A stretch of DNA of 51,729 nucleotides from an uncultured Nitrosomonadales bacterium. Its GTDB lineage: Bacteria; Pseudomonadota; Gammaproteobacteria; Burkholderiales; Gallionellaceae. Positions 1 to 11,823 of this stretch are shown in pieces. Every line of letters starts with the position of its first letter. Within the stretch, counting starts at the first letter, position 1. The DNA lies in assembly GCA_903885165.1 (NCBI GenBank), contig CAISHO010000141.1, forward strand, positions 1 to 51,729, in the 5' to 3' direction. Under the pieces are notes generated by a model that was not told the origin of the DNA, did not search any database, and was given only the letters and a program-made list of their open reading frames with translations. A program made the position numbers and the translations under genes.

Positions 1-1
1 A

Positions 2-457
2 GATGCCCTGAAACTTGTCTCAGACCAGTATGATTACGTGCTGATCGATTGTCCGCCTGCACTTAATTTATTGACTTTAAATGGATTATGCGCAGCCAAG
101 TCGGTGATGATCCCGATGCAGTGTGAGTACTATGCGTTAGAAGGCTTGAGCGATCTGGTCAACACAATACGCAAGGTCAGGGCGAGCTTGAATCCTGTGC
201 TGGAAATTGAAGGATTGTTGCGCACCATGTTTGATCCGCGCAATACGCTGGCGCAGCAAGTTTCAGCGCAATTACAGGAACACTTCGGCAGCAAAGTTTA
301 TCGCACGGTGATTCCGCGCAATGTCCGCCTGGCGGAGGCACCGAGCTACGGTGTGCCCGTGCTGTATCACGACAAATCCTCCAAGGGCACGTTAGCTTAT
401 CTGGCGCTGGCCAGTGAGTTGTTGAACAATGCGGCGAAACCTGCCGCTACGGTATAA
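2..457 (+). CDS. parA: ParA/Soj chromosome-partitioning ATPase, 5'-truncated by the window edge
   Basis: C-terminal ~151 codons of a ParA/Soj ATPase; the reading frame is open to base 2, so the start and the P-loop lie upstream of the window. The visible part opens with the switch segment ([20 protein letters not shown]) and ends with the typical Soj tail ([15 protein letters not shown], then [15 protein letters not shown]). Soj-type ATPases bind DNA non-specifically when ATP-bound and, with ParB-parS, segregate newly replicated origins. parB follows after 11 bp and is almost certainly co-transcribed. This parAB next to the atp operon is the usual origin-proximal arrangement in proteobacteria. 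A second ParA-type gene at about 11.8-12.5 kb is broken, so this copy is the functional one in the window. Confidence 0.95.
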   Translation, partial: DALKLVSDQYDYVLIDCPPALNLLTLNGLCAAKSVMIPMQCEYYALEGLSDLVNTIRKVRASLNPVLEIEGLLRTMFDPRNTLAQQVSAQLQEHFGSKVYRTVIPRNVRLAEAPSYGVPVLYHDKSSKGTLAYLALASELLNNAAKPAATV

Positions 458-468
458 AGAATACGACG

Positions 469-1317
469 ATGACAAGACCACAAAAGGGACTCGGGCGCGG
501 GCTGGAAGCGCTGCTATCGGGTGGCAAGAGTGAAAAAGACGACGTGCTGCGCGATTTGCACGTGACCATGCTCAAACCGGGAAAATATCAACCGCGTTCG
601 AGTATGGACGAGCAATCGTTGCAGGATTTAGCTTCGTCGATCAAGGCGCAAGGTGTGATGCAGCCGATACTGGTGCGTCAACTGATCGATGACAGCTATG
701 AAATTATCGCCGGTGAACGCCGCTGGCGCGCAGCACAGATTGCGGGATTGCAGCATGTGCCGGTGCTGGTGCGCATCGTGCCGGACAAAGCGGCGCTGGC
801 GATGGCGCTGATCGAAAACATACAACGAGAAAATCTCAATTCACTGGAAGAAGCGGTCGGTATACAGCGCCTGATCGACGAATTCGAGATGACCCATCAG
901 ACGGCAGCGGAAGCGGTCGGGCGTTCGCGCAGTGCGACCAGTAACTTGTTGAGATTGCTGAAATTGCCGGAAATTGTGCAGAAGATGTTGATGGAAAACC
1001 GTATTGAAATGGGTCATGCCAGAGCACTGCTGGGATTAGAAGGCGCGCAGCAAATTGCGACTGCAAATCAGATCGCCTTAAAACAGTTGTCGGTGCGAGA
1101 AGCCGAGTCGCTGGTTCAGTTGTTGCTCAATCCGCCTGAACCTGCGCAACCTAAAACACCAGATCGAGATTTGCTGCGTTTGCAGGAAGAACTGTCTGAA
1201 TCGGTGGGGACTAAGGTCGTTATCAAACCGGGTAGTCGCGGTGCGGGTAAATTGATACTGGACTATTCAAGTCATGAGCATCTCGATGAATTAATTGCTA
1301 ATTTACAAAAATTATAA
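469..1317 (+). CDS. parB: ParB chromosome-partitioning protein (parS-binding CTPase)
   Basis: A 282-residue protein of normal ParB/Spo0J length. The N-terminus has the ParA-stimulating segment KGLGRGLEALLSG (residues 6-18). The ParB/Srx CTPase fold follows, with GERRWRAA at about residues 82-89 and ENIQRENLN at about 116-124, the two motifs used for CTP binding and parS loading. A helix-turn-helix region (about 130-185) should read parS, and the C-terminal ~50 residues form the dimerisation domain. It binds parS sites near the origin, spreads as a CTP-dependent clamp and stimulates ParA. It lies 11 bp after parA, and atpI starts within about 15 bp of its stop. No clear parS 16-mer was noticed in the window, though I did not search exhaustively. 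Confidence 0.96.
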   Translation: MTRPQKGLGRGLEALLSGGKSEKDDVLRDLHVTMLKPGKYQPRSSMDEQSLQDLASSIKAQGVMQPILVRQLIDDSYEIIAGERRWRAAQIAGLQHVPVLVRIVPDKAALAMALIENIQRENLNSLEEAVGIQRLIDEFEMTHQTAAEAVGRSRSATSNLLRLLKLPEIVQKMLMENRIEMGHARALLGLEGAQQIATANQIALKQLSVREAESLVQLLLNPPEPAQPKTPDRDLLRLQEELSESVGTKVVIKPGSRGAGKLILDYSSHEHLDELIANLQKL

Positions 1318-1332
1318 ACAGAGGGCTTGACT

Positions 1333-1794
1333 TTGACACATGAAATCAATGACAATGCCAGCCATTCGGAAATCCAAGGATGTGAGAAGTTGAGCATAAC
1401 GCCCGGGATGGATGAAACAAAAACAACAATAAATCAAGCTTTTAAAAAAGCAGCTCGCTGGCAAATAATCGTAACAGTGGCCTTCTGCTTCATCTATCTG
1501 CTGTTTAGCAGTGTGAATGCGGCAATATCATCCTCTCTGGGCGGAGTAGTAGCGCTCGTAGGTGGATATGCAGGGGTGCAGATGACGCGCCGGCGGGTAG
1601 ATCAAACGGCAGGTAGCGTACTGATCGTATTGCTGAAAGCGGAGCTGACGAAAATAGTAGTGATTGCGGTGCTTCTGCTCGCAATATTTAAACTTTATAA
1701 CGGGCTGGTACCATTGGCTCTGATAGGCGGTCTGGCAGCATCTGTACTGGTTTCCGGTGCAGGTCTGGGGGCCGTGGGAAATTATAAAAAATAA
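1333..1794 (+). CDS. atpI: ATP synthase accessory membrane protein AtpI
   Basis: Small hydrophobic protein with four predicted membrane helices, placed directly before atpB as AtpI always is; the family helps assemble the c-ring or supports Mg2+ handling and is not catalytic. The start is uncertain. A TTG at 1333 has an AGAGGG Shine-Dalgarno (1320-1325) at good spacing and gives 153 residues. A TTG at 1327 lies too close to that site. An ATG at 1408 would give the more typical ~128 residues but has no convincing ribosome site. The first ~40 residues are polar and unlike the conserved core, which begins near KKAARWQIIVTVAF. It opens the atp operon, 12 bp before atpB. Confidence 0.85.
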   Translation: MTHEINDNASHSEIQGCEKLSITPGMDETKTTINQAFKKAARWQIIVTVAFCFIYLLFSSVNAAISSSLGGVVALVGGYAGVQMTRRRVDQTAGSVLIVLLKAELTKIVVIAVLLLAIFKLYNGLVPLALIGGLAASVLVSGAGLGAVGNYKK

Positions 1795-1806
1795 CTGGAT
1801 TCATCA

Positions 1807-2616
1807 ATGTCTACAGAACACGCGCTAACACCATCTAGCTATATTACCCATCATCTGACTTTCAATTCCCAGTCTATTGGCCATTCGAGCTTCTGGTCGT
1901 TGCATATGGATACGTTGATTGTGTCCGGTCTGCTCGGTCTGCTGACATTTGGCATGCTTTGGTGGGTTGTTCGCGGCGCAACAGCGGGCGTGCCGACCAA
2001 GCGTCAGGCGGTCGTTGAATTGCTGGTAGAGTTCATTGACGATCAGGTTAAAGGCATATTTCATGGCGACCGCAGCAAGTTTATTGCTCCGCTGGCGCTG
2101 ACCGTATTCATGTGGGTACTGATGATGAATGCCATGGACTTCTTGCCTATCGACGTGATGGCATGGGTTTATGAGCACGTGTTCGGCCAGGAGCACTGGC
2201 GCGCGGTTCCTACTTCAGATATTAATACCACCTTCGCGCTGGCGTTGTCGGTATGGTTCCTGATGATTTTCTTCAGCATCAAGGTCAAGGGTTTGGGCGG
2301 TTGGATACACGAGTTGTTCTGTGCACCATTTGGTTCTAATCCATTGATTTGGCCTGCTAATTTCTTGTTCAACCTGATCGAATATGTTTCCAAGCCGCTG
2401 TCACATGCACTGCGTCTGTTTGGTAACATGTACGCTGGCGAAATCATCTTCCTGTTGCTGGGGATGTGGGCTGCTACCGGGTTGGTAGGCACAATATTCG
2501 GTGCATTGTTGGGTGCTGGATGGGCTGTGTTCCATATTTTGATCGTTGTATTGCAGGCCTTTATTTTCATGATGCTCACCGTTGTGTATTTGGCGATGGC
2601 TCACGAAAGTCACTAG
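1807..2616 (+). CDS. atpB: ATP synthase F0 subunit a
   Basis: Membrane subunit a of the F1F0 ATP synthase, forming the two proton half-channels against the c-ring. It has 269 residues, normal for proteobacteria, with five to six membrane helices. The essential arginine sits in the conserved segment [16 protein letters not shown] (about Arg203), which faces the c-ring carboxylate. The C-terminal helix ([25 protein letters not shown]) is also typical. It lies 12 bp after atpI; a 63-bp gap precedes atpE, as often seen where atpE carries its own strong ribosome site for high stoichiometry. Confidence 0.98.
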   Translation: MSTEHALTPSSYITHHLTFNSQSIGHSSFWSLHMDTLIVSGLLGLLTFGMLWWVVRGATAGVPTKRQAVVELLVEFIDDQVKGIFHGDRSKFIAPLALTVFMWVLMMNAMDFLPIDVMAWVYEHVFGQEHWRAVPTSDINTTFALALSVWFLMIFFSIKVKGLGGWIHELFCAPFGSNPLIWPANFLFNLIEYVSKPLSHALRLFGNMYAGEIIFLLLGMWAATGLVGTIFGALLGAGWAVFHILIVVLQAFIFMMLTVVYLAMAHESH

Positions 2617-2622
2617 TTGTAG

Positions 2623-2955
<333 letters not shown>

Positions 2956-2999
2956 TTGTGGCTTGGCCAACATTGTATTGGCCAACGTAAGGATCTGAA

Positions 3000-3470
3000 A
3001 TGGATATTACATTTACACTAATTGCGCAGGCGTTAACGTTTGCAATATTAATTTGGTTCACAGCCAAGTTCATCTGGCCGCCGTTGATGACGGCAATCGA
3101 AACCCGCCAAAAGACAATTGCGGACGGGTTGGCAGCAGGTGAGCGTGGTAAGCATGATCTGGATTTGGCCGCAAAGCGTTCAGCAGAAATGTTGCGCGAA
3201 GCGAAGCAAAAAGCGGCAGATATCCTGGCTGCTGGTGATAAGCGCGCAAGCGAAATCATTGAAGCAGCTAAGGTTCAGGCTAAGGTAGAAGGTGATCGCA
3301 TTATCGCTGGATCCAAGGCTGAGCTCGAACAAGAAGTATTCCGTGCTAGAGAGCAATTACGTTCCCAAGTGTCAGCCATAGCATTGGCAGGCGCTGGTAA
3401 GATTTTGGGCCGTGAAATTGACGCTAAGGCGCACAACGACTTGCTCGATAAACTTGTTGCGGAAATGTAA
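3000..3470 (+). CDS. atpF: ATP synthase F0 subunit b
   Basis: A 156-residue peripheral-stalk subunit. One N-terminal membrane helix (about residues 5-25, TLIAQALTFAILIWFTAKFIWPP) is followed by a long charged amphipathic helix rich in Ala, Glu, Lys and Arg that dimerises as a coiled coil and reaches F1. Length and N-terminus match the single-copy AtpF of proteobacteria; no b' gene is present. It lies 44 bp after atpE, and atpH begins 5 bp after its stop. Confidence 0.97.
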   Translation: MDITFTLIAQALTFAILIWFTAKFIWPPLMTAIETRQKTIADGLAAGERGKHDLDLAAKRSAEMLREAKQKAADILAAGDKRASEIIEAAKVQAKVEGDRIIAGSKAELEQEVFRAREQLRSQVSAIALAGAGKILGREIDAKAHNDLLDKLVAEM

Positions 3471-3475
3471 CCACC

Positions 3476-4009
3476 ATGTCTGAAGCCATAACCACAGCAC
3501 GTCCCTATGCGCAAGCGGCTTTCGATGCTGCGCAAAAACTGGCAGATTTGAAGGGCTGGTCGGAGGCTATCTTGTCTCTGGCCGAAGCGGTCAACCATCC
3601 TGAAGTTCAGGCGATCATCAACAGCCCGCGCGTAGCGCAAGCTGATATTGAAAGCTTAATGGACGGACTGTTGGGCGCTAAAGCCGTCGTTCAGCTTCGC
3701 AATTTTGTGCGAGTGCTGGCCGAAAACAAGCGTATGCAAATTCTCCCTGAAATCGCATCCCTCTTTGAGGTATTGCGTGCAGATGCAGAAAAGACCGCGC
3801 TCGTTGAGGTTGACTCAGCCTTTGAATTGTCAGATAAGCAGCAAGAAAACATCATCAGCTCACTGAAGAAACGCTTGGGCCGCGATATTAAACTTGTCTG
3901 TAAAATCAATAAAGATTTGCTGGGTGGTGTGGTCATCCGTACCGGAGACCAGGTGATCGATGGTTCTGCACGAACCCGTCTTGGCGAAATGGCAACCGCC
4001 CTAGCCTGA
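3476..4009 (+). CDS. atpH: ATP synthase F1 subunit delta
   Basis: A 177-residue F1 delta (OSCP-like) subunit linking the top of the alpha3beta3 head to the b-dimer stalk. It has the N-terminal helical domain ([21 protein letters not shown], the family's usual opening) and the C-terminal signature near [22 protein letters not shown] (about residues 145-170). The order atpF-atpH-atpA is standard, with 5 bp before it and 29 bp after. Confidence 0.97.
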   Translation: MSEAITTARPYAQAAFDAAQKLADLKGWSEAILSLAEAVNHPEVQAIINSPRVAQADIESLMDGLLGAKAVVQLRNFVRVLAENKRMQILPEIASLFEVLRADAEKTALVEVDSAFELSDKQQENIISSLKKRLGRDIKLVCKINKDLLGGVVIRTGDQVIDGSARTRLGEMATALA

Positions 4010-4038
4010 TAAAGAATTATCAAGATAAGGAAATCCAG

Positions 4039-5580
4039 ATGAAGCTTGACCCTTCTGAAATAAGTAATTTGATTCGCAGCCGCATCGAGAACTTCGAAGC
4101 GCTGACTCAGGCACGCACCGAAGGTACGGTGGTCAGTGTTACTGATGGTATCGTACGTGTATACGGCTTGTCCGATGTTATGCAAGGTGAAATGTTGGAA
4201 TTCCCTGGCAACACATTTGGTCTGGCTTTGAACCTGGAACGTGATTCTGTAGGCGCCGTTATTCTGGGTGAATACGAACACATTACCGAAGGCGACACTG
4301 TTAAGTGCACCGGACGTATTCTGGAAGTGCCTGTAGGTCCTGAATTGTGCGGTCGCGTTGTTAATGCGCTCGGACAGCCTATCGACGGCAAGGGCCCTAT
4401 CAACGCCAAGATGACAGACAAGATTGAAAAGGTAGCGCCTGGCGTTATCGAGCGTCAATCTGTTGATCAACCTGTACAAACAGGTCTGAAGTCAATTGAC
4501 TCTATGGTGCCTGTAGGTCGCGGTCAACGCGAACTGATCATCGGCGATCGTCAGACTGGTAAAACAGCTGTTGCGATCGATGCGATCATCAACCAAAAGG
4601 GCCAGGGTATCACTTGTATCTATGTTGCGATCGGTCAGAAGGCTTCGACCATTGTTAACGTGGTTCGCAAGCTGGAAGAGCACGGCGCGCTGGGTTACAC
4701 CATCGTGGTTGCAGCTACCGCTTCTGATTCCGCTGCGATGCAGTTCCTGGCTCCTTACGCTGGCTGTACCATGGGTGAATATTTCCGTGATCGCGGTGAA
4801 GATGCACTGATCGTATACGACGACTTGACCAAGCAAGCTTGGGCATATCGTCAAATCTCTTTGTTGCTGCGTCGTCCACCAGGTCGCGAAGCATATCCTG
4901 GAGACGTTTTCTACCTGCATTCCCGTTTGCTCGAACGTGCAGCGCGCGTCAATGCAGAATATGTTGAAAAATTCACCAAGGGTGAAGTGAAGGGTAAGAC
5001 CGGTTCTTTGACCGCGTTGCCTATCATCGAAACTCAAGCCGGTGACGTTTCTGCATTCGTTCCAACCAATGTAATTTCGATTACCGATGGTCAGATCTTC
5101 CTTGAAACCGACTTGTTCAACGCCGGTATTCGTCCAGCGATCAACGCGGGTATTTCCGTGTCTCGCGTGGGTGGTGCTGCACAGACCAAGGTTATCAAGA
5201 AGCTGGGTGGCGGTGTTCGTCTTGCTCTTGCTCAGTATCGTGAATTGGCTGCATTTGCGCAGTTCGCGTCTGACTTGGATGAAGCGACACGTAAGCAATT
5301 GGAACGCGGCAAGTTGGTTACAGAACTGATGAAGCAATTGCAATATTGCCCGTTGTCTGTTGCTGAAATGGCTGTCACTTTGTTCTGCGTGAACAAGGGC
5401 TACTTTGATGACGTTGCGGTGACTAAGGCATTGGCATTCGAATCTGCCGTGCACGCCTATCTGAAATCCAAGAACAAGGAACTGATGGATACGATTGAAT
5501 CCAAGAAGGACCTGAGCGCGGATAATGAAAAGCTGTTGGCTGCTGCGATTGAGGAATTCAAAGCAACTGCAGTTTACTAA
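4039..5580 (+). CDS. atpA: ATP synthase F1 subunit alpha
   Basis: A 513-residue subunit, the same length as most proteobacterial alpha subunits. The non-catalytic nucleotide site has the P-loop GDRQTGKT at residues 169-176 and the [34 protein letters not shown] block downstream (split here by description only at its start and end). The N-terminus ([19 protein letters not shown]) is the family consensus that contacts subunit delta. It lies 29 bp after atpH and 13 bp before atpG. A long reading frame on the opposite strand here is a by-product of codon bias. Confidence 0.98.
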   Translation: MKLDPSEISNLIRSRIENFEALTQARTEGTVVSVTDGIVRVYGLSDVMQGEMLEFPGNTFGLALNLERDSVGAVILGEYEHITEGDTVKCTGRILEVPVGPELCGRVVNALGQPIDGKGPINAKMTDKIEKVAPGVIERQSVDQPVQTGLKSIDSMVPVGRGQRELIIGDRQTGKTAVAIDAIINQKGQGITCIYVAIGQKASTIVNVVRKLEEHGALGYTIVVAATASDSAAMQFLAPYAGCTMGEYFRDRGEDALIVYDDLTKQAWAYRQISLLLRRPPGREAYPGDVFYLHSRLLERAARVNAEYVEKFTKGEVKGKTGSLTALPIIETQAGDVSAFVPTNVISITDGQIFLETDLFNAGIRPAINAGISVSRVGGAAQTKVIKKLGGGVRLALAQYRELAAFAQFASDLDEATRKQLERGKLVTELMKQLQYCPLSVAEMAVTLFCVNKGYFDDVAVTKALAFESAVHAYLKSKNKELMDTIESKKDLSADNEKLLAAAIEEFKATAVY

Positions 5581-5593
5581 GTCGGGGTGAAAA

Positions 5594-6460
5594 ATGGCTG
5601 GCAGTAAAGAAATCCGCACGAAAATCAAGAGTGTAGAAAATACACGAAAGATTACACGCGCCATGGAAATGGTTGCCGCAGCCAAAATGCGTAAGGCACA
5701 GGAGCGCATGCGCGCTGCCCGTCCTTATGCAGAAAAGATTCGTGCAGTGGCGGCTCATCTTTCACACGCAAACCCAGAGTACAAGCATGCGTTTCTTGTT
5801 AAGCGTGATGCCATCAAGAAGGTTGGCATTATTCTGATTACGTCCGATAAGGGCCTGTGCGGCGGGTTGAATAGCAACCTGTTGCGTTTGGTTGTGAACC
5901 GGATGAAAGCTTGGGAATCTGAAGGCAAAGCGATCGGTGTTTGCGCTATCGGCAACAAGGGTCTTGGCTTCATGAACCGTATCGGTGCTGAAGTTAAGTC
6001 CAACTTGATTGGTCTGGGCGACGCACCGCATCACGCGAGCCTGATCGGCGTGGTCAAGGTTATGTTGGATGCCTATGTCTCCGGTGAGATTGATGCCATT
6101 CACATTTGCTACAATCATTTCGTGAATACGATGAAGCAAGAGCCGAGTATCGAGCAATTGTTACCGCTCAGTGGCGAAAAGATGGGTCTGTCTGAAGGTA
6201 GTTGGGACTACATCTACGAACCTGATGCTAAGGTAATCGTTGATGAATTGCTTTTGCGTTATGTTGAGTCTCTTGTGTATCAGGGCGTTGTGGAAAACAT
6301 GGCGTCTGAACAGAGTTCACGTATGGTAGCGATGAAGGCTGCTTCTGATAATGCCAAGAGCGTTATCGCTGATCTGAAGTTAGTCTATAACAAGGCGCGT
6401 CAAGCAGCTATTACCCGTGAAATTTCCGAGATTTGCAGCGGAGCGGCAGCGGTAGGCTAG
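5594..6460 (+). CDS. atpG: ATP synthase F1 subunit gamma
   Basis: A 288-residue central-stalk subunit. The N-terminal helix ([20 protein letters not shown]) and the C-terminal helix ([19 protein letters not shown]) form the antiparallel coiled coil that rotates inside alpha3beta3. The Rossmann-like middle contains the conserved [15 protein letters not shown] loop. It lies 13 bp after atpA; a 57-bp gap leads to atpD, which has its own good ribosome site (GGGGAAA). Confidence 0.98.
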   Translation: MAGSKEIRTKIKSVENTRKITRAMEMVAAAKMRKAQERMRAARPYAEKIRAVAAHLSHANPEYKHAFLVKRDAIKKVGIILITSDKGLCGGLNSNLLRLVVNRMKAWESEGKAIGVCAIGNKGLGFMNRIGAEVKSNLIGLGDAPHHASLIGVVKVMLDAYVSGEIDAIHICYNHFVNTMKQEPSIEQLLPLSGEKMGLSEGSWDYIYEPDAKVIVDELLLRYVESLVYQGVVENMASEQSSRMVAMKAASDNAKSVIADLKLVYNKARQAAITREISEICSGAAAVG

Positions 6461-6499
6461 TGCCTGTATAGTTGAATACAGCGGTAACACTAAAATTAA

Positions 6500-7918
<1,419 letters not shown>

Positions 7919-7929
7919 GGGGAATTCAA

Positions 7930-8358
7930 ATGGCAATGACAGTACATGTCGACGTAGTAAGTGCGGAAGAATCCATTTTTTCCGGCCTGGCAGAGATGGT
8001 TATCGTTCCAGGACAAATGGGCGAGCTGGGCATCTATCCACGGCATGCTGCATTACTGACTCGCATCAAGCCAGGCTCGATCCGGATCAAGCGTCCGGAT
8101 CAAGTTGAGGATGAGTTGATTTACGTTTCAGGCGGAATGATTGAAGTTCAGCCTAATGTCGTGACGATACTTTCTGATACGGCAATTCGCGGTAAGGATC
8201 TGGACGAGGCTCGCGCTTTGGAAGCCAAGCAGGCGGCTGAAGAAGCGATGAGAAATCGTTCATCCGATATTGACTACGCTCAGGCAGAATCTGAGCTGGT
8301 CAATGCGATTGCACAGTTGAAGGTAATACAGCAACTACGCAAAAGAGCCGGCCACTAA
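7930..8358 (+). CDS. atpC: ATP synthase F1 subunit epsilon
   Basis: A 142-residue epsilon subunit that connects gamma to the c-ring and can inhibit ATP hydrolysis. The N-terminal beta-sandwich carries the family segments [19 protein letters not shown] and [19 protein letters not shown]. The C-terminal two-helix domain ([17 protein letters not shown] to [12 protein letters not shown]) is complete, so the inhibitory arm is retained. AAGGGGA precedes the ATG. It ends the operon, 21 bp before an intrinsic terminator. Confidence 0.97.
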   Translation: MAMTVHVDVVSAEESIFSGLAEMVIVPGQMGELGIYPRHAALLTRIKPGSIRIKRPDQVEDELIYVSGGMIEVQPNVVTILSDTAIRGKDLDEARALEAKQAAEEAMRNRSSDIDYAQAESELVNAIAQLKVIQQLRKRAGH

Positions 8359-8379
8359 TATCTGGTCAGCTCAACAAGG

Positions 8380-8403
8380 AAAGCAGCTTAGGCTGCTTTT
8401 TTT
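8380..8403 (+). terminator. Intrinsic terminator of the atp operon
   Basis: A perfect 8-bp stem (AAAGCAGC / GCTGCTTT, 8380-8387 and 8392-8399) with a TTAG loop runs into a T tract ending at 8403. It lies 21 bp after the atpC stop and points with the operon. The glmU promoter would lie between here and 8519; a -10-like TATACT is visible at 8470-8475 but no good -35. Confidence 0.9.
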
Positions 8404-8518
8404 GTGTCTGAATTTTTATCACGAACCCATATCACCCAAGTGAATGAGTCGATTTTAACGGATGCAACTTATACTCTGAGTAATGTTTATAATTACAACT
8501 TGTGTCCAAGGAGTCCTA

Positions 8519-9880
8519 ATGAAACCGTTGAATGTTATTATTCTCGCTGCGGGTAAGGGTACTCGCATGTATTCCGCGAAGCCTAAGGTGTTGCACGCGC
8601 TCGCCGGTAAACCTTTGGTTGCCCACGTGCTCGATTGCGCACAATCTTTGAACCCTGAAAAGGTTTGTGTCGTTTACGGTCATGGCGGGGAATCGGTACC
8701 CCTGGCGATGGCTAAGTATGATGCGAGTTATGCGCTGCAAGAGCCGCAATTGGGTACTGGCCATGCTGTACAGCAGGCGGTACCACAATTATCGGATAAC
8801 TCTCAGACACTAGTTTTGTATGGTGATGTGCCGTTGATACAGCAGAAAACCTTGCACCAGATGTTGCAGTCTGGCGGACTGATGACGCTGCTCACGGTCA
8901 ATATGCCCAATCCTGCCGGTTACGGCCGTATCGTTCGCGATGAATCGGGTTCAGTCGTCGGTATCGTCGAGGAAAAGGACGCGACTGATGCGCAGCGGCT
9001 GATTCTGGAAGTGAATACCGGAATCATGCTGGTCGATACTGCTTTGCTGCGCCAGTGTCTGGCTAAATTGGGCAACAATAATGCGCAGGGCGAATACTAT
9101 CTCACCGATGTAGTCGAGCTTGCTGTCGCGCAAGGTGTGACGATACATACAACACAACCTGCCTATGAGTGGGAAATTCACGGGATCAACAACAAATCGC
9201 AGTTGGCGGTGTTGGAACGAACCTGGCAGCAGGTGCAGGCAACGGCCCTCTTAGCACAAGGCATCACTTTAGCTGACCCTGCCCGTATCGATGTACGTGG
9301 TAATCTGCAATGCGGTCAAGACGTCGAGATCGATGTGGGCTGTATCTTCGAGGGCAAGGTGCAACTTGGTAATAACGTACAAATCGGTGCTTACTGTGTG
9401 ATTAAAAATGCCACCATCTCTGATGGCACGCAGATCGCGCCTTTCAGTCATATCGATTCCAGCGAAGTGGGAGAAAATTGCCATATTGGCCCCTATGCTC
9501 GTCTGCGTCCAGGCACCAAATTGCACAATGATGTTCATGTCGGAAATTTTGTCGAGATCAAGAACAGCGAAATTTCACAAGCCAGCAAGGCCAATCACTT
9601 AAGTTATATAGGTGATGCAACCATAGGCAGCCGGGTTAATGTCGGCGCGGGTACCATCACCTGTAATTACGACGGGGCGAACAAATTCCGTACAATTATT
9701 GGAGACGATGTGTTTATCGGTTCTGATACTCAATTGGTCGCACCTGTGACGGTCGCGCGTGGTTCTACCATCGGTGCTGGCTCGACTATTACACGCAATA
9801 CACCGCCTGATGAGCTCTCGCTGTCCAGATCCAAACAAATGTCGATTCCAGGATGGAGTCGGCCAGTAAAAAAACGGTGA
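8519..9880 (+). CDS. glmU: Bifunctional GlmU: glucosamine-1-phosphate acetyltransferase / GlcNAc-1-phosphate uridylyltransferase
   Basis: Makes UDP-GlcNAc, the precursor of peptidoglycan and lipopolysaccharide. The N-terminal uridylyltransferase has LAAGKGTRM at residues 9-17. The C-terminal left-handed beta-helix hexapeptide domain (from about residue 240) has the acetyl-CoA region GAGTITCNYDGANK and a basic tail. An upstream in-frame ATG (8483) would add 12 residues, but the ATG at 8519 has AAGGAG at 8508-8513 and gives 453 residues, close to the E. coli length. glmS, the enzyme two steps earlier, follows after 87 bp that contain a 7-base-period repeat tract overlapping the stop. Confidence 0.97.
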   Translation: MKPLNVIILAAGKGTRMYSAKPKVLHALAGKPLVAHVLDCAQSLNPEKVCVVYGHGGESVPLAMAKYDASYALQEPQLGTGHAVQQAVPQLSDNSQTLVLYGDVPLIQQKTLHQMLQSGGLMTLLTVNMPNPAGYGRIVRDESGSVVGIVEEKDATDAQRLILEVNTGIMLVDTALLRQCLAKLGNNNAQGEYYLTDVVELAVAQGVTIHTTQPAYEWEIHGINNKSQLAVLERTWQQVQATALLAQGITLADPARIDVRGNLQCGQDVEIDVGCIFEGKVQLGNNVQIGAYCVIKNATISDGTQIAPFSHIDSSEVGENCHIGPYARLRPGTKLHNDVHVGNFVEIKNSEISQASKANHLSYIGDATIGSRVNVGAGTITCNYDGANKFRTIIGDDVFIGSDTQLVAPVTVARGSTIGAGSTITRNTPPDELSLSRSKQMSIPGWSRPVKKR

Positions 9881-9951
9881 GTAGTTAGTGGGTAGTAGAG
9901 AGTATCGCTGCCGATTGACCACTAAAAACTTACCACTTACCACTATCAACT
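9877..9951. repeat. Degenerate 7-base-period tract in two opposite orientations between glmU and glmS
   Basis: From 9877 the sequence reads in sevens: GTGAGTA, GTTAGTG, GGTAGTA, GAGAGTA. After a 12-base break it resumes from 9917 as GACCACT, AAAAACT, TACCACT, TACCACT, ATCAACT. The second half resembles the complement of the first, so the two could pair as an imperfect hairpin. The first unit overlaps the glmU stop (TGA at 9878-9880). Similar tracts are listed at 24320, 33664 and 39117. Confidence 0.7.
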
Positions 9952-9967
9952 TTTTAGGTTATCAATT

Positions 9968-11794
9968 ATGTGTGGAATCGTAGGCGCTGTAGCGCAACGC
10001 AATGTCGTACCAATCTTGTTGGAAGGGCTGCAACGTCTTGAATATCGCGGCTATGACTCAGCAGGGCTGGTCGTCATACAGGATGGTCAGTTGCAACGAG
10101 AGCGCAGCACGGGGCGAGTCGCAGACTTGAGACTGAAGACCACCGGTACACATGGCACCTTAGGGATTGCACACACCCGCTGGGCGACACATGGTGTGCC
10201 CAGCGAGCGCAATGCGCACCCGCATCTGAGCAATAATCTGATCGGCGTGGTGCACAACGGTATCATTGAAAATTACGAGTCATTGCGTACCCGTTTGAGT
10301 GCAGCCGGATACGTGTTTACCTCGGACACCGATACCGAAGTGATCGTCCATCTGATCCACAGCCATTATAAGAACGGCGCTAGCTTACTGGATGCAACTC
10401 GCACCTCGCTAACTGAACTGATAGGCGCGTATGCGCTTGGTGTCATCGCGGTAGATAATCCGGATCAACTGATCTGCGCGCGTCGCGGCAGTCCTTTGCT
10501 GATGGGTGTGGGAGTAGGTGAGCATTTCATTGCATCAGACGTATCCGCGCTGCTGCCAGTGACTAACCGCGTCATCTATCTGGAAGAAGGCGATGTCGCC
10601 GAGATTGAACGCCAAAGCTATCGTATATTTAATGCCAGCGGTGCTGAGGTTACACGCCCGGTGCAGGTGAGCAAAATCAGCAATGAGAGTGTGTCGCTGG
10701 GCACTTATCGTCACTACATGCAGAAGGAAATACACGAGCAGCCGCAGGCGATCGCAGATACGCTGGAATCCGTTTGCAACAGCACATCGATTATTCCGGG
10801 TATTTTCGGTGCGGAAGCTGCAGCCTCCTTCGATGCTGTTAACAGCATACTAATACTGGCCTGTGGAACCAGTTATCACGCGGGGTTGGTAGCGCGCTAC
10901 TGGCTGGAAGAGATTGCCGGCATACCTTGTACAGTGGAAATTGCCAGCGAGTACCGTTATCGAACCAGTGTGCCCAATCCAAAGGCGCTGGTTGTGGTGC
11001 TTTCACAATCGGGTGAAACTGCGGATACCCAGGCGGCTCTCAATCACGCAATGGCACTGGGGCATGTGCACACACTGGCAATTTGTAATGTGGCCGAGAG
11101 CGCGCTGGTGAGGCTCGCCAAGTTGCGATTTTTGACTCGCGCAGGCCCTGAGATCGGTGTTGCCTCGACCAAGGCGTTCACCACTCAGTTGGTTGCCCTG
11201 TTTCTGTTGACCCTGGTCTTGGCTAAACAGCGCGGACGCCTGACAGAAGCACAGGAACGTCAGCACTTGAATGATTTGCGCCATCTGCCTGCCGCCACAC
11301 AAAAAGTGCTGGATCTGGAACCGAAAATCGCCAAGTTGGCCGAGCAGTTTGCCACTAAACAGCACGCGCTGTTTTTGGGACGAGGTATGCACTATCCGAT
11401 TGCGCTGGAAGGTGCGCTTAAGCTCAAGGAGATCTCCTACATCCACGCCGAGGCTTACCCAGCGGGCGAGCTCAAACATGGGCCGCTGGCACTGGTCGAC
11501 AAGGATATGCCGGTTATTTCAGTCGCCCCTAACGATGTCTTGTTGGAAAAGCTCAAATCAAATCTGCACGAAGTGCGTGCACGCGGTGGTGAGTTGTTCG
11601 TTTTCGCCGATGCAAACACCCATATCCGTAGTGAAGACGGCGTACATATCATGCAAATGCCCGAACACGCAGGATATTTAAGCCCTATTCTTCACACTCT
11701 CCCCTTGCAATTGCTGGCATATTACGTCGCATTGCAAAAGGGCACTGACGTAGACAAGCCGCGTAACCTGGCGAAGTCGGTCACTGTAGAGTAG
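9968..11794 (+). CDS. glmS: Glutamine--fructose-6-phosphate aminotransferase (isomerising)
   Basis: First committed enzyme of amino-sugar synthesis: glutamine plus fructose-6-phosphate gives glucosamine-6-phosphate. It has 608 residues. The N-terminal Ntn glutaminase starts with MCGIVGAV, so Cys2 becomes the N-terminal nucleophile; HTRWATHG and HNGIIENY are present. Two SIS sugar-isomerase domains follow (SQSGETADT in the first; [19 protein letters not shown] in the second), and the C-terminus ends [12 protein letters not shown] as in the family. A weak AGG lies upstream. No glmS ribozyme-like structure is evident in the 87-bp leader. A broken ParA-type gene follows after 29 bp. Confidence 0.97.
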   Translation: MCGIVGAVAQRNVVPILLEGLQRLEYRGYDSAGLVVIQDGQLQRERSTGRVADLRLKTTGTHGTLGIAHTRWATHGVPSERNAHPHLSNNLIGVVHNGIIENYESLRTRLSAAGYVFTSDTDTEVIVHLIHSHYKNGASLLDATRTSLTELIGAYALGVIAVDNPDQLICARRGSPLLMGVGVGEHFIASDVSALLPVTNRVIYLEEGDVAEIERQSYRIFNASGAEVTRPVQVSKISNESVSLGTYRHYMQKEIHEQPQAIADTLESVCNSTSIIPGIFGAEAAASFDAVNSILILACGTSYHAGLVARYWLEEIAGIPCTVEIASEYRYRTSVPNPKALVVVLSQSGETADTQAALNHAMALGHVHTLAICNVAESALVRLAKLRFLTRAGPEIGVASTKAFTTQLVALFLLTLVLAKQRGRLTEAQERQHLNDLRHLPAATQKVLDLEPKIAKLAEQFATKQHALFLGRGMHYPIALEGALKLKEISYIHAEAYPAGELKHGPLALVDKDMPVISVAPNDVLLEKLKSNLHEVRARGGELFVFADANTHIRSEDGVHIMQMPEHAGYLSPILHTLPLQLLAYYVALQKGTDVDKPRNLAKSVTVE

Positions 11795-11823
11795 GGTTAA
11801 TCACCCGAAACCGGGGATAGCAA

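Noticed and set aside
4492-5709. 405-codon open frame antisense to atpA/atpG
   Set aside because: It lies opposite fully conserved atpA, lacks any recognisable motif and reflects codon bias in the third position.
9877-9951. CRISPR-like array between glmU and glmS
   Set aside because: Units are 7 bases and degenerate, with no spacers and no cas genes.
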